A DNA stretch of 64,000 nt from FW021-bin31 sp964478125. Lineage in GTDB: Bacteria > Bacteroidota > Bacteroidia > Chitinophagales > Chitinophagaceae. A model generated the notes under the pieces. That model saw nothing but the letters and a program-made list of their open reading frames with translations. It was not told the origin of the DNA and did no database searches. Positions within the stretch are counted from its first letter, which is position 1. Every line of letters starts with the position of its first letter. The position numbers were made by a program, and so were the translations under genes. Positions 9,276 to 18,159 of this stretch are shown here, in pieces. The DNA lies in the NCBI GenBank assembly GCA_964478125.1, contig CAYZGR010000007.1:25095-89094 (forward strand). Direction: 5' to 3'.

Positions 9276-9382
9276 CGTTTGTTATACAATTTTGTGAAAA
9301 AGTTATAAAATTTCCGGCCATTAACCATTTAGGAATATTATGAAAAGGGGTATTATATTTGAATGTGACTTATCATAATATA

Positions 9383-9511
9383 AGACCCGTTATAGTATGA
9401 GGTATGATCTATTAATTTGTAAATAAACAGGTTATTCTAAACTACGGCGTTTACGAGATCGGGAATATAACGGTATAGTATGCGGTACTGATTAACAAAT
9501 ACTTATCTTTG
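9383..9511 (+). promoter_or_regulatory. metE promoter with upstream direct repeats
   Basis: TATCTTTG (9504-9511) matches the TAnnTTTG -7 element, 41 bp before the metE ATG. Upstream are two near-identical copies of TATAGTATG[AC]GGTA at 9391-9404 and 9474-9487; the second covers the expected -33 position. No cobalamin or SAM riboswitch pattern is visible in the 313-bp gap 9240-9552, so control by a DNA-binding protein at the repeats is the simplest reading. Confidence 0.4.
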
Positions 9512-9552
9512 CATTTAATTCTATTTTTTATATCATTTTCAACGAATAAAAA

Positions 9553-11859
9553 ATGTTGACGCACAATTTAGGATATCCGAGGATCGGGGATAAGAGACAA
9601 CTCAAGAAAGCAGAAGAGCAATACTGGTCGGGGAAGATAGATTTAGCTGCCTTGCAGGAAGCAGCTAAAGAAATTCGTCATCATAATTGGCAATTGCAAA
9701 AAGATGCCGGCCTGGATCTCATTCCCTGCAATGATTTTTCTTTTTATGATCAGGTATTGGATGTAGCCCTGATGACAGGAGCTATACCCGAACGTTTTCG
9801 TGTATTCCGGGAAAGAGAACAACCGACAGAAACAGATCTGTATTTTGCGATGGCCAGGGGCTATCAAAAGAAAGGATATGATATTACCGCTATGGAGATG
9901 ACCAAGTGGTTTGATACCAATTATCATTATATTGTACCGGAGTTTATTGCAGATCAGCAGTTCAGCCTGTTGTCGGAGAAGATAGTCAGAGAATTCCGGG
10001 AGGCCCTGAAGGAGAAAATTCAGACAAAACCGGTATTGACGGGTCCGGTTTCCTTTTTATTACTGGGGAAAGAGAAAGAAGACGGCTTTGATCGGGTAGA
10101 TCTGATGGATCGTCTTCTTCCGGTGTACTTTGAAGTATTCAAAAAATTGGAAGAAGCAGGAGCTGTATATATTCAGTTGGATGAACCCTGCCTGGTTTTG
10201 GATCTTGATGATAAACAAAGAGCGGTATATAAGAAAACCTATTCAAAGATCCGGGAAGCGTTTCCCCGATTACATTTTATTCTGGCAGGTTATTTTGGTT
10301 GCTATGGTGAAAACCTGCAAACGGTCTTGCAGTTACCTGTCCAAACATTACATCTTGATCTGGTTCGCTGCCCGGAACAGCTTGATACAGTATTGCAAAC
10401 GGATTTTGATAAGCGGGATAAGAATTTGTCTTTGGGAGTTGTAGATGGTAGAAATATATGGAAAAACGATTTTAGCCCATCTCTGGAATTGATACATAAG
10501 GCCGTTAAGAAACTGGGAGAAGAAAAGGTTTGGATTGCCCCTTCCTGCTCGCTGTTGCATGTACCCTGTGATCTTGATCTGGAAACGGATGAAAAGAGTC
10601 TTCCTGCAGAAGTAAAGCATTGGATGGCCTTTGCCAGACAAAAGGTCGAAGAAGTAGTCACACTGGCAGCCCTGGCTTCCTCTCATCCTTCGAAGCGGGC
10701 AATGGAAAAGCTGGAAGCAAACAGACTGGCGATCCGGAGGAGGAAGGATTCGCAAAATATCCATAAGCAAGAAATAAAAGACCGGGTAAGGTCCTTATCA
10801 GAAAAAGACCTCCATAGAGCGCGGCCTTTTGCCGAAAGGAAGAAGATCCAACAGGAAAGATTGCATTTGCCCTTATTCCCGACCACGACCATTGGCTCTT
10901 TTCCCCAAACCGGAGAGATCAGAAAATGGCGTTCTGAGTGGAAAAAAGGGAATCTGACGCATGAAGCATATGATACCCTGATCAAAGAGGAAATTGCCAA
11001 AACCATACGCTGGCAGGAGGATATTGGTATTGATGTTCCGGTACATGGCGAGTTTGAACGTAACGACATGGTAGAATATTTTGGGCAGCAACTGGAAGGT
11101 TTTGTATTTACAAAATACGGCTGGGTGCAAAGCTATGGCAGCCGTTGTGTAAAACCGCCTATTATTGTGGGAGATGTCCGGCGCAAAAAAGCAATAACCG
11201 TATATTACACAAAATATGCCCAGTCATTAACTAATAAACCCGTTAAAGGGATGCTTACAGGCCCCGTAACCATCTTGCAATGGAGTTTCGTGAGAAATGA
11301 CCAGCCACGTAGCGAAACCTGCAGGCAGATAGCCCTTGCCATACGCGACGAGGTAATGGATTTGGAAAAAGCCGGGATCAAAATTATTCAGATTGATGAG
11401 CCTGCTTTACGGGAAGGTCTTCCTCTGAATAAAAAAAACTGGGCTGATTATCTGAAATGGGCTGTGGAAGCTTTTAAGGTCTCCTCCTCCGGAGTGAAAG
11501 ATGAGACCCAGATCCATACGCATATGTGTTATTCCGAATTCAACGATATTATACAGGATATTGCCGAAATGGATGCGGATGTTATTACTATAGAAACCAG
11601 CCGTTCACAAATGGAGCTTTTGGATGCCTTCGCCGATTTTAAGTATCCCAATGATATCGGACCGGGTGTGTATGATATCCATTCTCCCCGTATTCCATCA
11701 AAAGAAGAAATTCTGGAACTCCTTAAAAAAGCGGAACAGGTTATTCCCAGCGAACAATTGTGGGTTAATCCCGATTGCGGATTAAAAACCCGGCAATGGA
11801 CCGAAACAAAAGCGGCTCTGGAAAATATGATGGAAGCCGCGGGAGCATTAAGGAAATAA
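9553..11859 (+). CDS. metE: Cobalamin-independent methionine synthase
   Basis: 768 residues, full length. It transfers the methyl group of 5-methyltetrahydropteroyl-triglutamate to homocysteine in the last step of methionine synthesis. The N-terminal barrel begins LGYPRIGDKRQLKKA, the usual folate-binding start. The C-terminal catalytic barrel has the zinc ligands His and Cys in HTHMCYSEF, Glu in ETSRSQMEL and Cys in NPDCGLKTR, all intact. It stands alone on the plus strand with its own promoter. The organism also has a cobalamin riboswitch in the window (in front of nrdB), but none is seen here. Confidence 0.95.
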   Translation: MLTHNLGYPRIGDKRQLKKAEEQYWSGKIDLAALQEAAKEIRHHNWQLQKDAGLDLIPCNDFSFYDQVLDVALMTGAIPERFRVFREREQPTETDLYFAMARGYQKKGYDITAMEMTKWFDTNYHYIVPEFIADQQFSLLSEKIVREFREALKEKIQTKPVLTGPVSFLLLGKEKEDGFDRVDLMDRLLPVYFEVFKKLEEAGAVYIQLDEPCLVLDLDDKQRAVYKKTYSKIREAFPRLHFILAGYFGCYGENLQTVLQLPVQTLHLDLVRCPEQLDTVLQTDFDKRDKNLSLGVVDGRNIWKNDFSPSLELIHKAVKKLGEEKVWIAPSCSLLHVPCDLDLETDEKSLPAEVKHWMAFARQKVEEVVTLAALASSHPSKRAMEKLEANRLAIRRRKDSQNIHKQEIKDRVRSLSEKDLHRARPFAERKKIQQERLHLPLFPTTTIGSFPQTGEIRKWRSEWKKGNLTHEAYDTLIKEEIAKTIRWQEDIGIDVPVHGEFERNDMVEYFGQQLEGFVFTKYGWVQSYGSRCVKPPIIVGDVRRKKAITVYYTKYAQSLTNKPVKGMLTGPVTILQWSFVRNDQPRSETCRQIALAIRDEVMDLEKAGIKIIQIDEPALREGLPLNKKNWADYLKWAVEAFKVSSSGVKDETQIHTHMCYSEFNDIIQDIAEMDADVITIETSRSQMELLDAFADFKYPNDIGPGVYDIHSPRIPSKEEILELLKKAEQVIPSEQLWVNPDCGLKTRQWTETKAALENMMEAAGALRK

Positions 11860-11903
11860 TGAGGGCTTGCATAACTACTATTAAAGTGTTTGGGTGGGTG
11901 ATG

Positions 11904-12200
11904 AAAGTAGTAATGGTTGCCACGAATGCACGGATATTAGTGAAAATACAGAAAAAGTGTTGAATAATCATTTCATATTTTTGAAACCGGTTTATCTGAC
12001 GTAATTGTTGTTGCGCGGTTTCTTAGAGATATTTTAAAAAGGCTTGCGGACATCAGGTTCCTTTTGGTACTCATGTATTCAAAATAGATTATACGAGTTT
12101 GATAGACCCCGTAGGCAAGATCTATTCGTATACTCCCGACATCCGTAACGTTAGTTTTGCAATTATTGATCAAGCTCTCATTAAGGGGTTGCTTTATTAA
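11904..12200 (+). pseudogene. Possible gene remnant in the metE-amidase gap
   Basis: The 420 bases between metE and the amidase hold no complete gene. An open frame without a start codon (12027-12200, ending TAA) gives protein-like sequence such as GTHVFKIDYTSLIDPVGK and ends in KGLLY. A second frame (about 11968-12087) gives FETGLSDVIVVARFLRD. They could be pieces of one gene split by a frameshift near 12050, but I recognise neither. The segment GCCACGAATGCACGGATA at 11919-11936 resembles intergenic repeats seen in some Bacteroidota genomes. All of this is weak. Confidence 0.25.
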
Positions 12201-12218
12201 GAAATGAGAGTTTCCCTA

Positions 12219-12246
12219 AAGCCTGTCCGGGTTTTCTGACAGGCTT
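12219..12246. terminator. Bidirectional terminator between metE region and amidase
   Basis: AAGCCTGTC (12219-12227) pairs with GACAGGCTT (12238-12246), with a 10-base loop. TTTT follows on the plus strand and, on the minus strand, the hairpin begins 35 bp after the amidase stop. Confidence 0.75.
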
Positions 12247-12281
12247 TTAAACTATCAGAACTGTTACTAAGGCGCCGTATT

Positions 12282-14033
12282 TTAAAGATCTTGCTTTGCT
12301 TGTATTAAAAAATCCCGGATGCCTGCTTTTATGGCCTCTGCTATCTTTCTTTGAAATCCCGGATCCAGAGCCTTCATTTCATCCTCCGGATTACTGATAA
12401 AAAGTGTTTCTACTAAGGCATTAGGATATTCCGTGGGACCGTTTAAGGCAAAGTTAAAACGTCCTATATTTCCAAACTCTTTCAGTCCGAGATTCAGCAT
12501 GTGATTGAGGATGGACCGGCTGAGCGGACGGAAACCAATATAGCGGTAATAAGTGCTGGTACCGCTGATATGAATAGGATCCGCAGAAGAATTGAGGTGG
12601 ATGCTTACCAGCAGATCAGGATCCTTTTGTCGCAAGAGGTCTAATCTGCTGATCATACCTTCCGACTTGTCTGTTGTCCGGGTCATTATGACCCGGGCGC
12701 CCGCTTGTTCCAGTATTTCTTTAAGCTGCTGTGCAATTTGTAAGGTTATTGTTTTTTCAAAAACCCCGGTAGGGCCTTGTGCCCCACGGTTACGGCCCCC
12801 ATGGCCGGCATCCACTGCAATGGTAAGTTTCGATAGAGACAGCTCCTTTGGCTGGCGTTTTACCTTTATTATTAACGTAGTTCCATCATAAGAAATGTGA
12901 TATCCCCATTGCTGATGATGTTTTAGTTCGATGGTGGCCCTTAGCACATTTTCTGCAGTTTGCTCATACCAAACATTCTTTATTTCCTTGGCGCTTTGCA
13001 GTTGCGTGATCCAGTTGGTATTGGAAGTAGCGCCGTAAAGGTCTATAATAATGCGTGACGGATCTACTTTTTGAAAAGAAGTATAGGGTAATTTTTGATC
13101 AAGGCGGATGGAAACATAGTCATACTTATCATCTCCCCAAACCCGCCAACTGTGGCTTAAGGAATATGGGATGAAAGTCCCTTTGGATAAAAGAGAAACG
13201 TTTTTTTCAGGGATAAAGGCCGTATGTCCCGGGGCCAATTGTACCCGGTATTGTCCGTTATGCATTCCGGTAAGGTGAAGTAAAACAGCAGTATCAATAT
13301 AGTTGATCTTTGCTCCTCCAAGCCGGTCGGCGCCTTTCCCGAATTCCAGATAGGGATAGCGCCCCATGGTTTTACCAATGACCGGGACATTTGGATCTAA
13401 AACTCTGATCTTTGGAAAAAGAGAATAGGTTTTTGTTTTATTCTGATGGTCCTTTAATTTGAAGGTAATGGTCTTTTTGAGCAGGGGATCATCCTCTTTG
13501 ATAAGGTAGGTGCCCTGATAAATACCGGATACTCCTCCGGCCTCGCCGGCAGGCTGTTCAAATAAAGGCATTTTATTATTAACAGATAGTTCATTTCCAG
13601 GCTGTGCTTTTACTTTAAAAGTGATGCGGTCGCCGGGCATTTGCCAGCTGATGCCGGAGGGTTCCATTTCCACCGATGCAATACGAAAGTCTTTAACAGG
13701 TTGCGGGGAGCGGGGAATGCGATAGTGGAAAGTTAGCTTTTTTGTTTTTATTAATCCACCGGCATTGCTGCTTTTTAACAGGATTGAGGTATCACCCTCT
13801 TTTAGATGAAGTTCAAGAGCAAAGGCTCCGGTAGGATATACTTTTATTTTTTTCCCGTTTACGGATAGAGAACATCCTTTACAGGTATTTCCACTCAGAT
13901 AGTTACGGGATCTGGAGGTATTGATAATGGTTTGATAAGGGTGAATGACATGAATATAAGGTTGTTGTGCCATTAGAAGAGTAGTAAATAAGAGACATAG
14001 AAAAGTCAGATATACTTTCTTTATTTGTTGCAT
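12282..14033 (-). CDS. N-acetylmuramoyl-L-alanine amidase (Amidase_3 family, AmiC-like)
   Basis: 583 residues. It is a zinc amidase that cleaves the bond between MurNAc and L-alanine in the periplasm, used in cell separation and wall turnover. The signal peptide covers residues 1-22 (cleavage at LLMA-Q). The middle part (about 110-390) consists of beta-rich segments, with a stretch near 290-385 resembling an AMIN-type domain. The catalytic domain covers about 396-580: AVDAGHGG (zinc His), Glu in VFEKTITL, His in SIHLNSSAD, and the catalytic Glu in ALVETLFISNPEDE. It is transcribed alone, away from the 361-residue protein gene at 14219. Confidence 0.9.
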   Translation of the reverse strand: MQQIKKVYLTFLCLLFTTLLMAQQPYIHVIHPYQTIINTSRSRNYLSGNTCKGCSLSVNGKKIKVYPTGAFALELHLKEGDTSILLKSSNAGGLIKTKKLTFHYRIPRSPQPVKDFRIASVEMEPSGISWQMPGDRITFKVKAQPGNELSVNNKMPLFEQPAGEAGGVSGIYQGTYLIKEDDPLLKKTITFKLKDHQNKTKTYSLFPKIRVLDPNVPVIGKTMGRYPYLEFGKGADRLGGAKINYIDTAVLLHLTGMHNGQYRVQLAPGHTAFIPEKNVSLLSKGTFIPYSLSHSWRVWGDDKYDYVSIRLDQKLPYTSFQKVDPSRIIIDLYGATSNTNWITQLQSAKEIKNVWYEQTAENVLRATIELKHHQQWGYHISYDGTTLIIKVKRQPKELSLSKLTIAVDAGHGGRNRGAQGPTGVFEKTITLQIAQQLKEILEQAGARVIMTRTTDKSEGMISRLDLLRQKDPDLLVSIHLNSSADPIHISGTSTYYRYIGFRPLSRSILNHMLNLGLKEFGNIGRFNFALNGPTEYPNALVETLFISNPEDEMKALDPGFQRKIAEAIKAGIRDFLIQAKQDL

Positions 14034-14174
14034 TTGTAGCCTTTTTGTATCTGCAAATATCTCATATTTTTGCTTTCTTTCCAGTTCACCGCTTATTCGT
14101 CATATTATTAAGGTATGAGAAATAAAAGTTTCCTGATTATCGTGCTTTATTTCTGGAAATGCCGGTATAATTTT

Positions 14175-14182
14175 TATCTTTG
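14175..14182 (+). promoter_or_regulatory. Promoter -7 element for the exported protein at 14219
   Basis: TATCTTTG matches TAnnTTTG and lies 36 bp before the ATG. CTG occupies the -33 position, so only half of the consensus is present. Confidence 0.45.
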
Positions 14183-14218
14183 GATCTTTTGATCAAAGGC
14201 ATAATATAAAGGCTGTAT

Positions 14219-15304
14219 ATGTTGCGGTGGTTTTGTGGTATTATCATTATTTGTTTGGCTTTTATGCTTTCAAGCCCATATATATTTCCTGGTAAAACGA
14301 AAGTTTCTGAAACAAGCGCACCTGCTGCTATCGCTACTCATGCCATGGCTAATTTGGACTCACTTTCTAAAAGAGGAGTGGTTTCAGAGGAAAAAGATCC
14401 GGCACATGCTGTCTCTTCTAGCGACAAGCCGCAGTTTGAGAAACAAGAGAAACCGGTCAAAAGAGATTCCGCTGTTGCAAAGGAAAAGCTCTGGCCTGTA
14501 AAGGTGCCCAAGATCTTACCCGGATCCCTCCTTCCTTCTCACTTGATTGTTGCCTTTTATGGTAATTTGTATTCAAAGAGGATGGGGATATTAGGAGAAT
14601 ACCATCCTGATACGGTTCTTTCGAGACTTAATCAAAAGGTGAGGCAATGGCAGGCTGCAGACAGTTCGAAAAAGGTAATTCCGGCTTTGGAGGTTATAGC
14701 GGTTACCGGACAAGGGGTGCCGACGAGGGACAGCTTGTACCGGCAAAGGATGCCTTCCTGGATGATTGACAGCGTTCTTCACATGGCTGAAAAGATCAAT
14801 GCCATCGTTATTCTGGATATTCAGGTGGGACACAGCACGGTAGAACAAGAAGTTCCTTATTTTGAGAAGTATTTGAAAATGCCCAATGTGCACCTGGCAA
14901 TAGACCCGGAGTTCTCCATGAAAAGCGGACATGTACCGGGTACCAAAATAGGTACTATGGACGCTGAAGACATCAATTTTTGCGTCCGGTATCTTAAGAA
15001 ATTAGTTGAAGCAAATGATCTTCCGCCGAAGCTATTGATCGTGCATCGTTTTACGCAGGGCATGGTCACCAACTATCAGAATATTAATCTGGTTTCCCAG
15101 GTTCAGATCATAATGAATATGGACGGCTTTGGCGGACAAGCGCTGAAAAAGGATGCGTATCGCAGGTTCATTTACCGGGAGCCGGTGGAATACACAGGCA
15201 TCAAGCTGTTTTTTAAGAATGACAATAGGGGAGGCCATAGCATGATGACGCCACAGGAGGTTTTGGACTTGAATCCCGAACCGGTGTATGTACAATATCA
15301 ATAA
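14219..15304 (+). CDS. Conserved exported protein of unknown function, possibly TIM-barrel fold
   Basis: 361 residues. An N-terminal hydrophobic segment (MLRWFCGIIIICLAFML) acts as a signal or anchor, followed by a polar linker rich in Ser, Lys and Glu (about residues 25-95). The folded part starts near LIVAFYGNLYSKRMGILGEY. It has regularly spaced beta-strand ends such as VIPALEVIAV, AIVILDIQVG, HLAIDPEF, LLIVHRFT and IIMNMDGFG, and ends FKNDN...MTPQEVL...YVQYQ. Alternating strands with terminal Asp, Glu and His suggest a TIM-barrel hydrolase-like fold. I recall similar unnamed proteins in other phyla but no function. No partner gene is linked, and the neighbouring genes face away from or towards it. 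Confidence 0.6.
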   Translation: MLRWFCGIIIICLAFMLSSPYIFPGKTKVSETSAPAAIATHAMANLDSLSKRGVVSEEKDPAHAVSSSDKPQFEKQEKPVKRDSAVAKEKLWPVKVPKILPGSLLPSHLIVAFYGNLYSKRMGILGEYHPDTVLSRLNQKVRQWQAADSSKKVIPALEVIAVTGQGVPTRDSLYRQRMPSWMIDSVLHMAEKINAIVILDIQVGHSTVEQEVPYFEKYLKMPNVHLAIDPEFSMKSGHVPGTKIGTMDAEDINFCVRYLKKLVEANDLPPKLLIVHRFTQGMVTNYQNINLVSQVQIIMNMDGFGGQALKKDAYRRFIYREPVEYTGIKLFFKNDNRGGHSMMTPQEVLDLNPEPVYVQYQ

Positions 15305-15350
15305 ATGCCGGAAGGTCTGTATTCCCTGGTATTTTTTTTATTCTTTTTCC

Positions 15351-17030
15351 TCATCCCTCACAACTTTTACAGCTTACAAGGCTGGTTACCAGTTCTTTGG
15401 AAACACTCTGGCTGCGTTGATAATATAAGGTCTTAACCCCCAGCTTCCAGGCCTCGATCACCAATTTGTTCACCTCCTTAATGGGCAGGGTTGAAGGGAT
15501 GTTTAAATTCAGGCTCTGGGACTGGTCCACATATTTTTGCCGGATGGCCGCCTGTTGGACGATCTCAAGTTGACTGATTTCCTTGAAAGTCTTGAATACC
15601 AGTTTTTCCTTTGTGGTCAATCCCTCCAGATGCTGGACGCTGCCCTGATTGAGCATGATGCTGCGCCAGGTATCTTCGTTATCCATTCCCTTTTGGACCA
15701 GAAGCGCTTTCAGGTATTTGTTTTGACGAATAAAATTCCCTTTGGATAACCCTGCTTTGTAGTAATTGCTGCTTAAGGGTTCAATCCCGGGAGAAGTTTG
15801 CCCTAAAATAGCCGAAGAGGAAGTCGTGGGGGCGATGGCCATCAGGGTCGTGTTTCGACGGCCATATCCTTTAAGGACAGGCGCTTCCCCATAGATTTCG
15901 GCCAGTTCCTGTGTGGCTTTGTCTGCTGATGCCCGTATATCGGAAAAGATCTGATTGGTCAGTTGCTTGGCTTCTATCCCTTCGAAAGGGACCATATTCT
16001 TTTGAAGATAAGAATGCCAGCCGAGCGCGCCGAGCCCCAGTGCGCGATGCCTTTTTGCAAAACGATGGGCGTTGGCTAGGTAATAATTGTTTTCCGTCTT
16101 GGCAATAAATTCCTGTAACACCGCATCCAGGAAAAAGATAGCCAGCTTCACGGCGTCAGAATTTTTCCATTCATCGTACATCTCCAGGTTCATGGAAGAC
16201 AGACAGCAGATGAAAGATTCATCTTCGGTGGAAGGCAACATGATCTCCGAACAGAGATTGCTTGCGTTGATGGTATAGTTCAGATCCTTATAAACCTGCG
16301 GTTTATTTTTATTCACGTTATCGGTAAAGAATATATAGGGGAGCCCTTTTTGTTGTCTGCATTCCAATAGCCGGGCCCATACTTCTCTTTTGGATACATC
16401 TCCATCGATCATTTCCTGCATCCAGTAATCAGGAACGCAAACGCCAAAAAACAGGTTTTGGATAGGGTGTCCGATATCTTTGATCTGTAAGAATTCCAGT
16501 ATGTCGGGATGATCTATATCCAGATAGGCGGCAAATGCCCCGCGACGAACGCCTCCCTGGGATATGGTATCCATGGTGGTGTCGAATAACCGCATGAAGC
16601 TTACCGCCCCGCTGCTTTTTCCATTATCGGTTACGGCGCTGCCCCGGCCGCGGAGTTTACCAAAGTAGCCGGACGTACCCCCTCCCAGTTTGGTCTGCAT
16701 AATAACTTCCCCCAGTTTGTGGGTAATGCCTTCTATATTATCCGGAACATGCACATTGAAACAGGAGATGGGTAAGCCCCTTTCTGTTCCCATGTTGGCC
16801 CAAACCGGAGAGCTAAGGCTCATCCATCCGCGTTCGATCATTTCCTGAAAAGCGGGCGCCAGCTCAGGCTTGTATAACCTGCGGGCGGCAGCCATACTCA
16901 CCCGCTCTACCGCTTTTTGTACGGTTTCTCCCTTCAACAGGTATCCCCTGTTCAGGTTTTGTTCACTTTCCTCGTTCTTCCACCAATATTTTTCTCTTAC
17001 GGGCGTTTCGGTAGCAAATATAGTTTCCAT
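15351..17030 (-). CDS. nrdA: Class I ribonucleoside-diphosphate reductase, alpha (catalytic) subunit
   Basis: 559 residues. It reduces ribonucleotides to deoxyribonucleotides with the radical supplied by NrdB. Active-site elements are present: Cys in LPISCFNVHV, Asn/Cys/Glu in NASNLCSEIML, and a further Cys in FICCLSSMNL. The Tyr pair LYYQRSQ forms the end of the radical path, and the C-terminal CKSC is the redox-shuttle pair. The protein starts close to the catalytic core, so the N-terminal ATP-cone (overall activity site) of longer NrdA proteins is absent. It lies 28 bp downstream of nrdB in one operon under the cobalamin riboswitch at 18160-18360. Confidence 0.95.
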   Translation of the reverse strand: METIFATETPVREKYWWKNEESEQNLNRGYLLKGETVQKAVERVSMAAARRLYKPELAPAFQEMIERGWMSLSSPVWANMGTERGLPISCFNVHVPDNIEGITHKLGEVIMQTKLGGGTSGYFGKLRGRGSAVTDNGKSSGAVSFMRLFDTTMDTISQGGVRRGAFAAYLDIDHPDILEFLQIKDIGHPIQNLFFGVCVPDYWMQEMIDGDVSKREVWARLLECRQQKGLPYIFFTDNVNKNKPQVYKDLNYTINASNLCSEIMLPSTEDESFICCLSSMNLEMYDEWKNSDAVKLAIFFLDAVLQEFIAKTENNYYLANAHRFAKRHRALGLGALGWHSYLQKNMVPFEGIEAKQLTNQIFSDIRASADKATQELAEIYGEAPVLKGYGRRNTTLMAIAPTTSSSAILGQTSPGIEPLSSNYYKAGLSKGNFIRQNKYLKALLVQKGMDNEDTWRSIMLNQGSVQHLEGLTTKEKLVFKTFKEISQLEIVQQAAIRQKYVDQSQSLNLNIPSTLPIKEVNKLVIEAWKLGVKTLYYQRSQSVSKELVTSLVSCKSCEG

Positions 17031-17058
17031 GGATATCGTATTTTAGGGTTTAACCGGC

Positions 17059-18033
17059 TTAGAACAAATCGTTGGCTGTAATACTCTTATCGTGTTTGGT
17101 ATAGTCTACCGGACGTTTGGCGAAGAAGTCGTCCAGGCTGTTGGCAAAGACCTCCTCTTCGAACCATCGCATGGGCTTGTATTGTTCAGAGGTAATATGA
17201 AATTGAGCAGGGAGGCCGATCTGTCCCAGGCTCTCGTCCACCCTGAATCTGATAAAATTATTCAGGTCTTCTTTACGGAGGATATCCAGTTCTCCGGCTT
17301 CAAATATCCAGTCAATGATGCGTCCTTCGATTTCAATAGATTCTCTTACCATTGAAAGGATGTCTTCCACGGCTTTCTCGTCCAGCGCCTCGGGATATTC
17401 TTCCCTGATCTTGTTGATGAGGAAAATGCCGGCATTGGCGTGCACTTGTTCGTCAATGGAGGTCCAGGAAATGATGTTGCTGACATTTTTCATCCAGCCT
17501 TTGAAACGTGGGAAAGCTAAAATAATAGCGAATTGGCTGAAGAGGGATACATTCTCAATTAAAATGGTAAACAAAACCAATGCAGTGCCATATTTCCTTT
17601 TATCTTCTGCCCGGGTATGGGCCAGCGCCCTGGAAAGATAATCAATACGCTCTTTGATCACCGGCACTTCCACCAGCTTTTCAAATTCATCATTATAGCC
17701 AAGTACTTCCAGTAGCCGCGAATAGGCTTCGGAATGACGGAACTCACACTCTGCAAAAGTACTGCCCAGTCCGTTCAGTTCCGGCTTGGGGAAGTGATGA
17801 TACAAATTGCCCCAGAACGATTTGACCGCCACTTCAATTTGTGCGATGGCCAGCAGCGCTCTTTTAACAGCATTGCGTTCTTCAGCAGTAAGATGAGAAT
17901 GGAAATCCTGCGTGTCGGCAGTAAAGTCAACTTCGGAATGTACCCAAAAAGAGCGGTTGATGGCCTCGGTGAAACGAAGTATCTCCGGATACTCAAAAGG
18001 CTTGTAGTTGATTCTTTTTTCGAAAAGTCCCAT
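17059..18033 (-). CDS. nrdB: Class I ribonucleoside-diphosphate reductase, beta (radical) subunit
   Basis: 324 residues, ferritin-like diiron protein that generates the radical used by NrdA. Metal-binding helices are visible: DFTADTQDF early, IAQIEVAVKSFWGNL, AECEFRHSEAY (Glu and His ligands, with Tyr four residues after the His at the radical position), and RESIEIEGRIIDW for the second half-site. No ATP-cone is fused. It is the first gene of the nrdB-nrdA operon, and its 5' leader of about 330 bases carries a cobalamin riboswitch, so expression should fall when B12 is plentiful. Confidence 0.94.
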   Translation of the reverse strand: MGLFEKRINYKPFEYPEILRFTEAINRSFWVHSEVDFTADTQDFHSHLTAEERNAVKRALLAIAQIEVAVKSFWGNLYHHFPKPELNGLGSTFAECEFRHSEAYSRLLEVLGYNDEFEKLVEVPVIKERIDYLSRALAHTRAEDKRKYGTALVLFTILIENVSLFSQFAIILAFPRFKGWMKNVSNIISWTSIDEQVHANAGIFLINKIREEYPEALDEKAVEDILSMVRESIEIEGRIIDWIFEAGELDILRKEDLNNFIRFRVDESLGQIGLPAQFHITSEQYKPMRWFEEEVFANSLDDFFAKRPVDYTKHDKSITANDLF

Positions 18034-18159
18034 AATAATTATTTATAATGTTGTATAAGTTACGGTTAAAACGGGAAGAAAGTAAAGCGTACTTGCAGCT
18101 GCCAAAGAGAACAGCCGGGAAAAACGCACCTTTCCTCCGAAAGTTTTGTTTTAATGTAT

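Noticed and set aside
9281..9306. Two GTTATA copies upstream of copA as further regulon operators
   Set aside because: They are direct repeats 20 bp apart without the inverted TATAAC arm, and neither abuts the -33 position in the register of promoters A to D.
9240..9552. Cobalamin or SAM riboswitch in front of metE
   Set aside because: None of the conserved blocks seen at 18160-18360 occurs here, and I found no SAM aptamer core.
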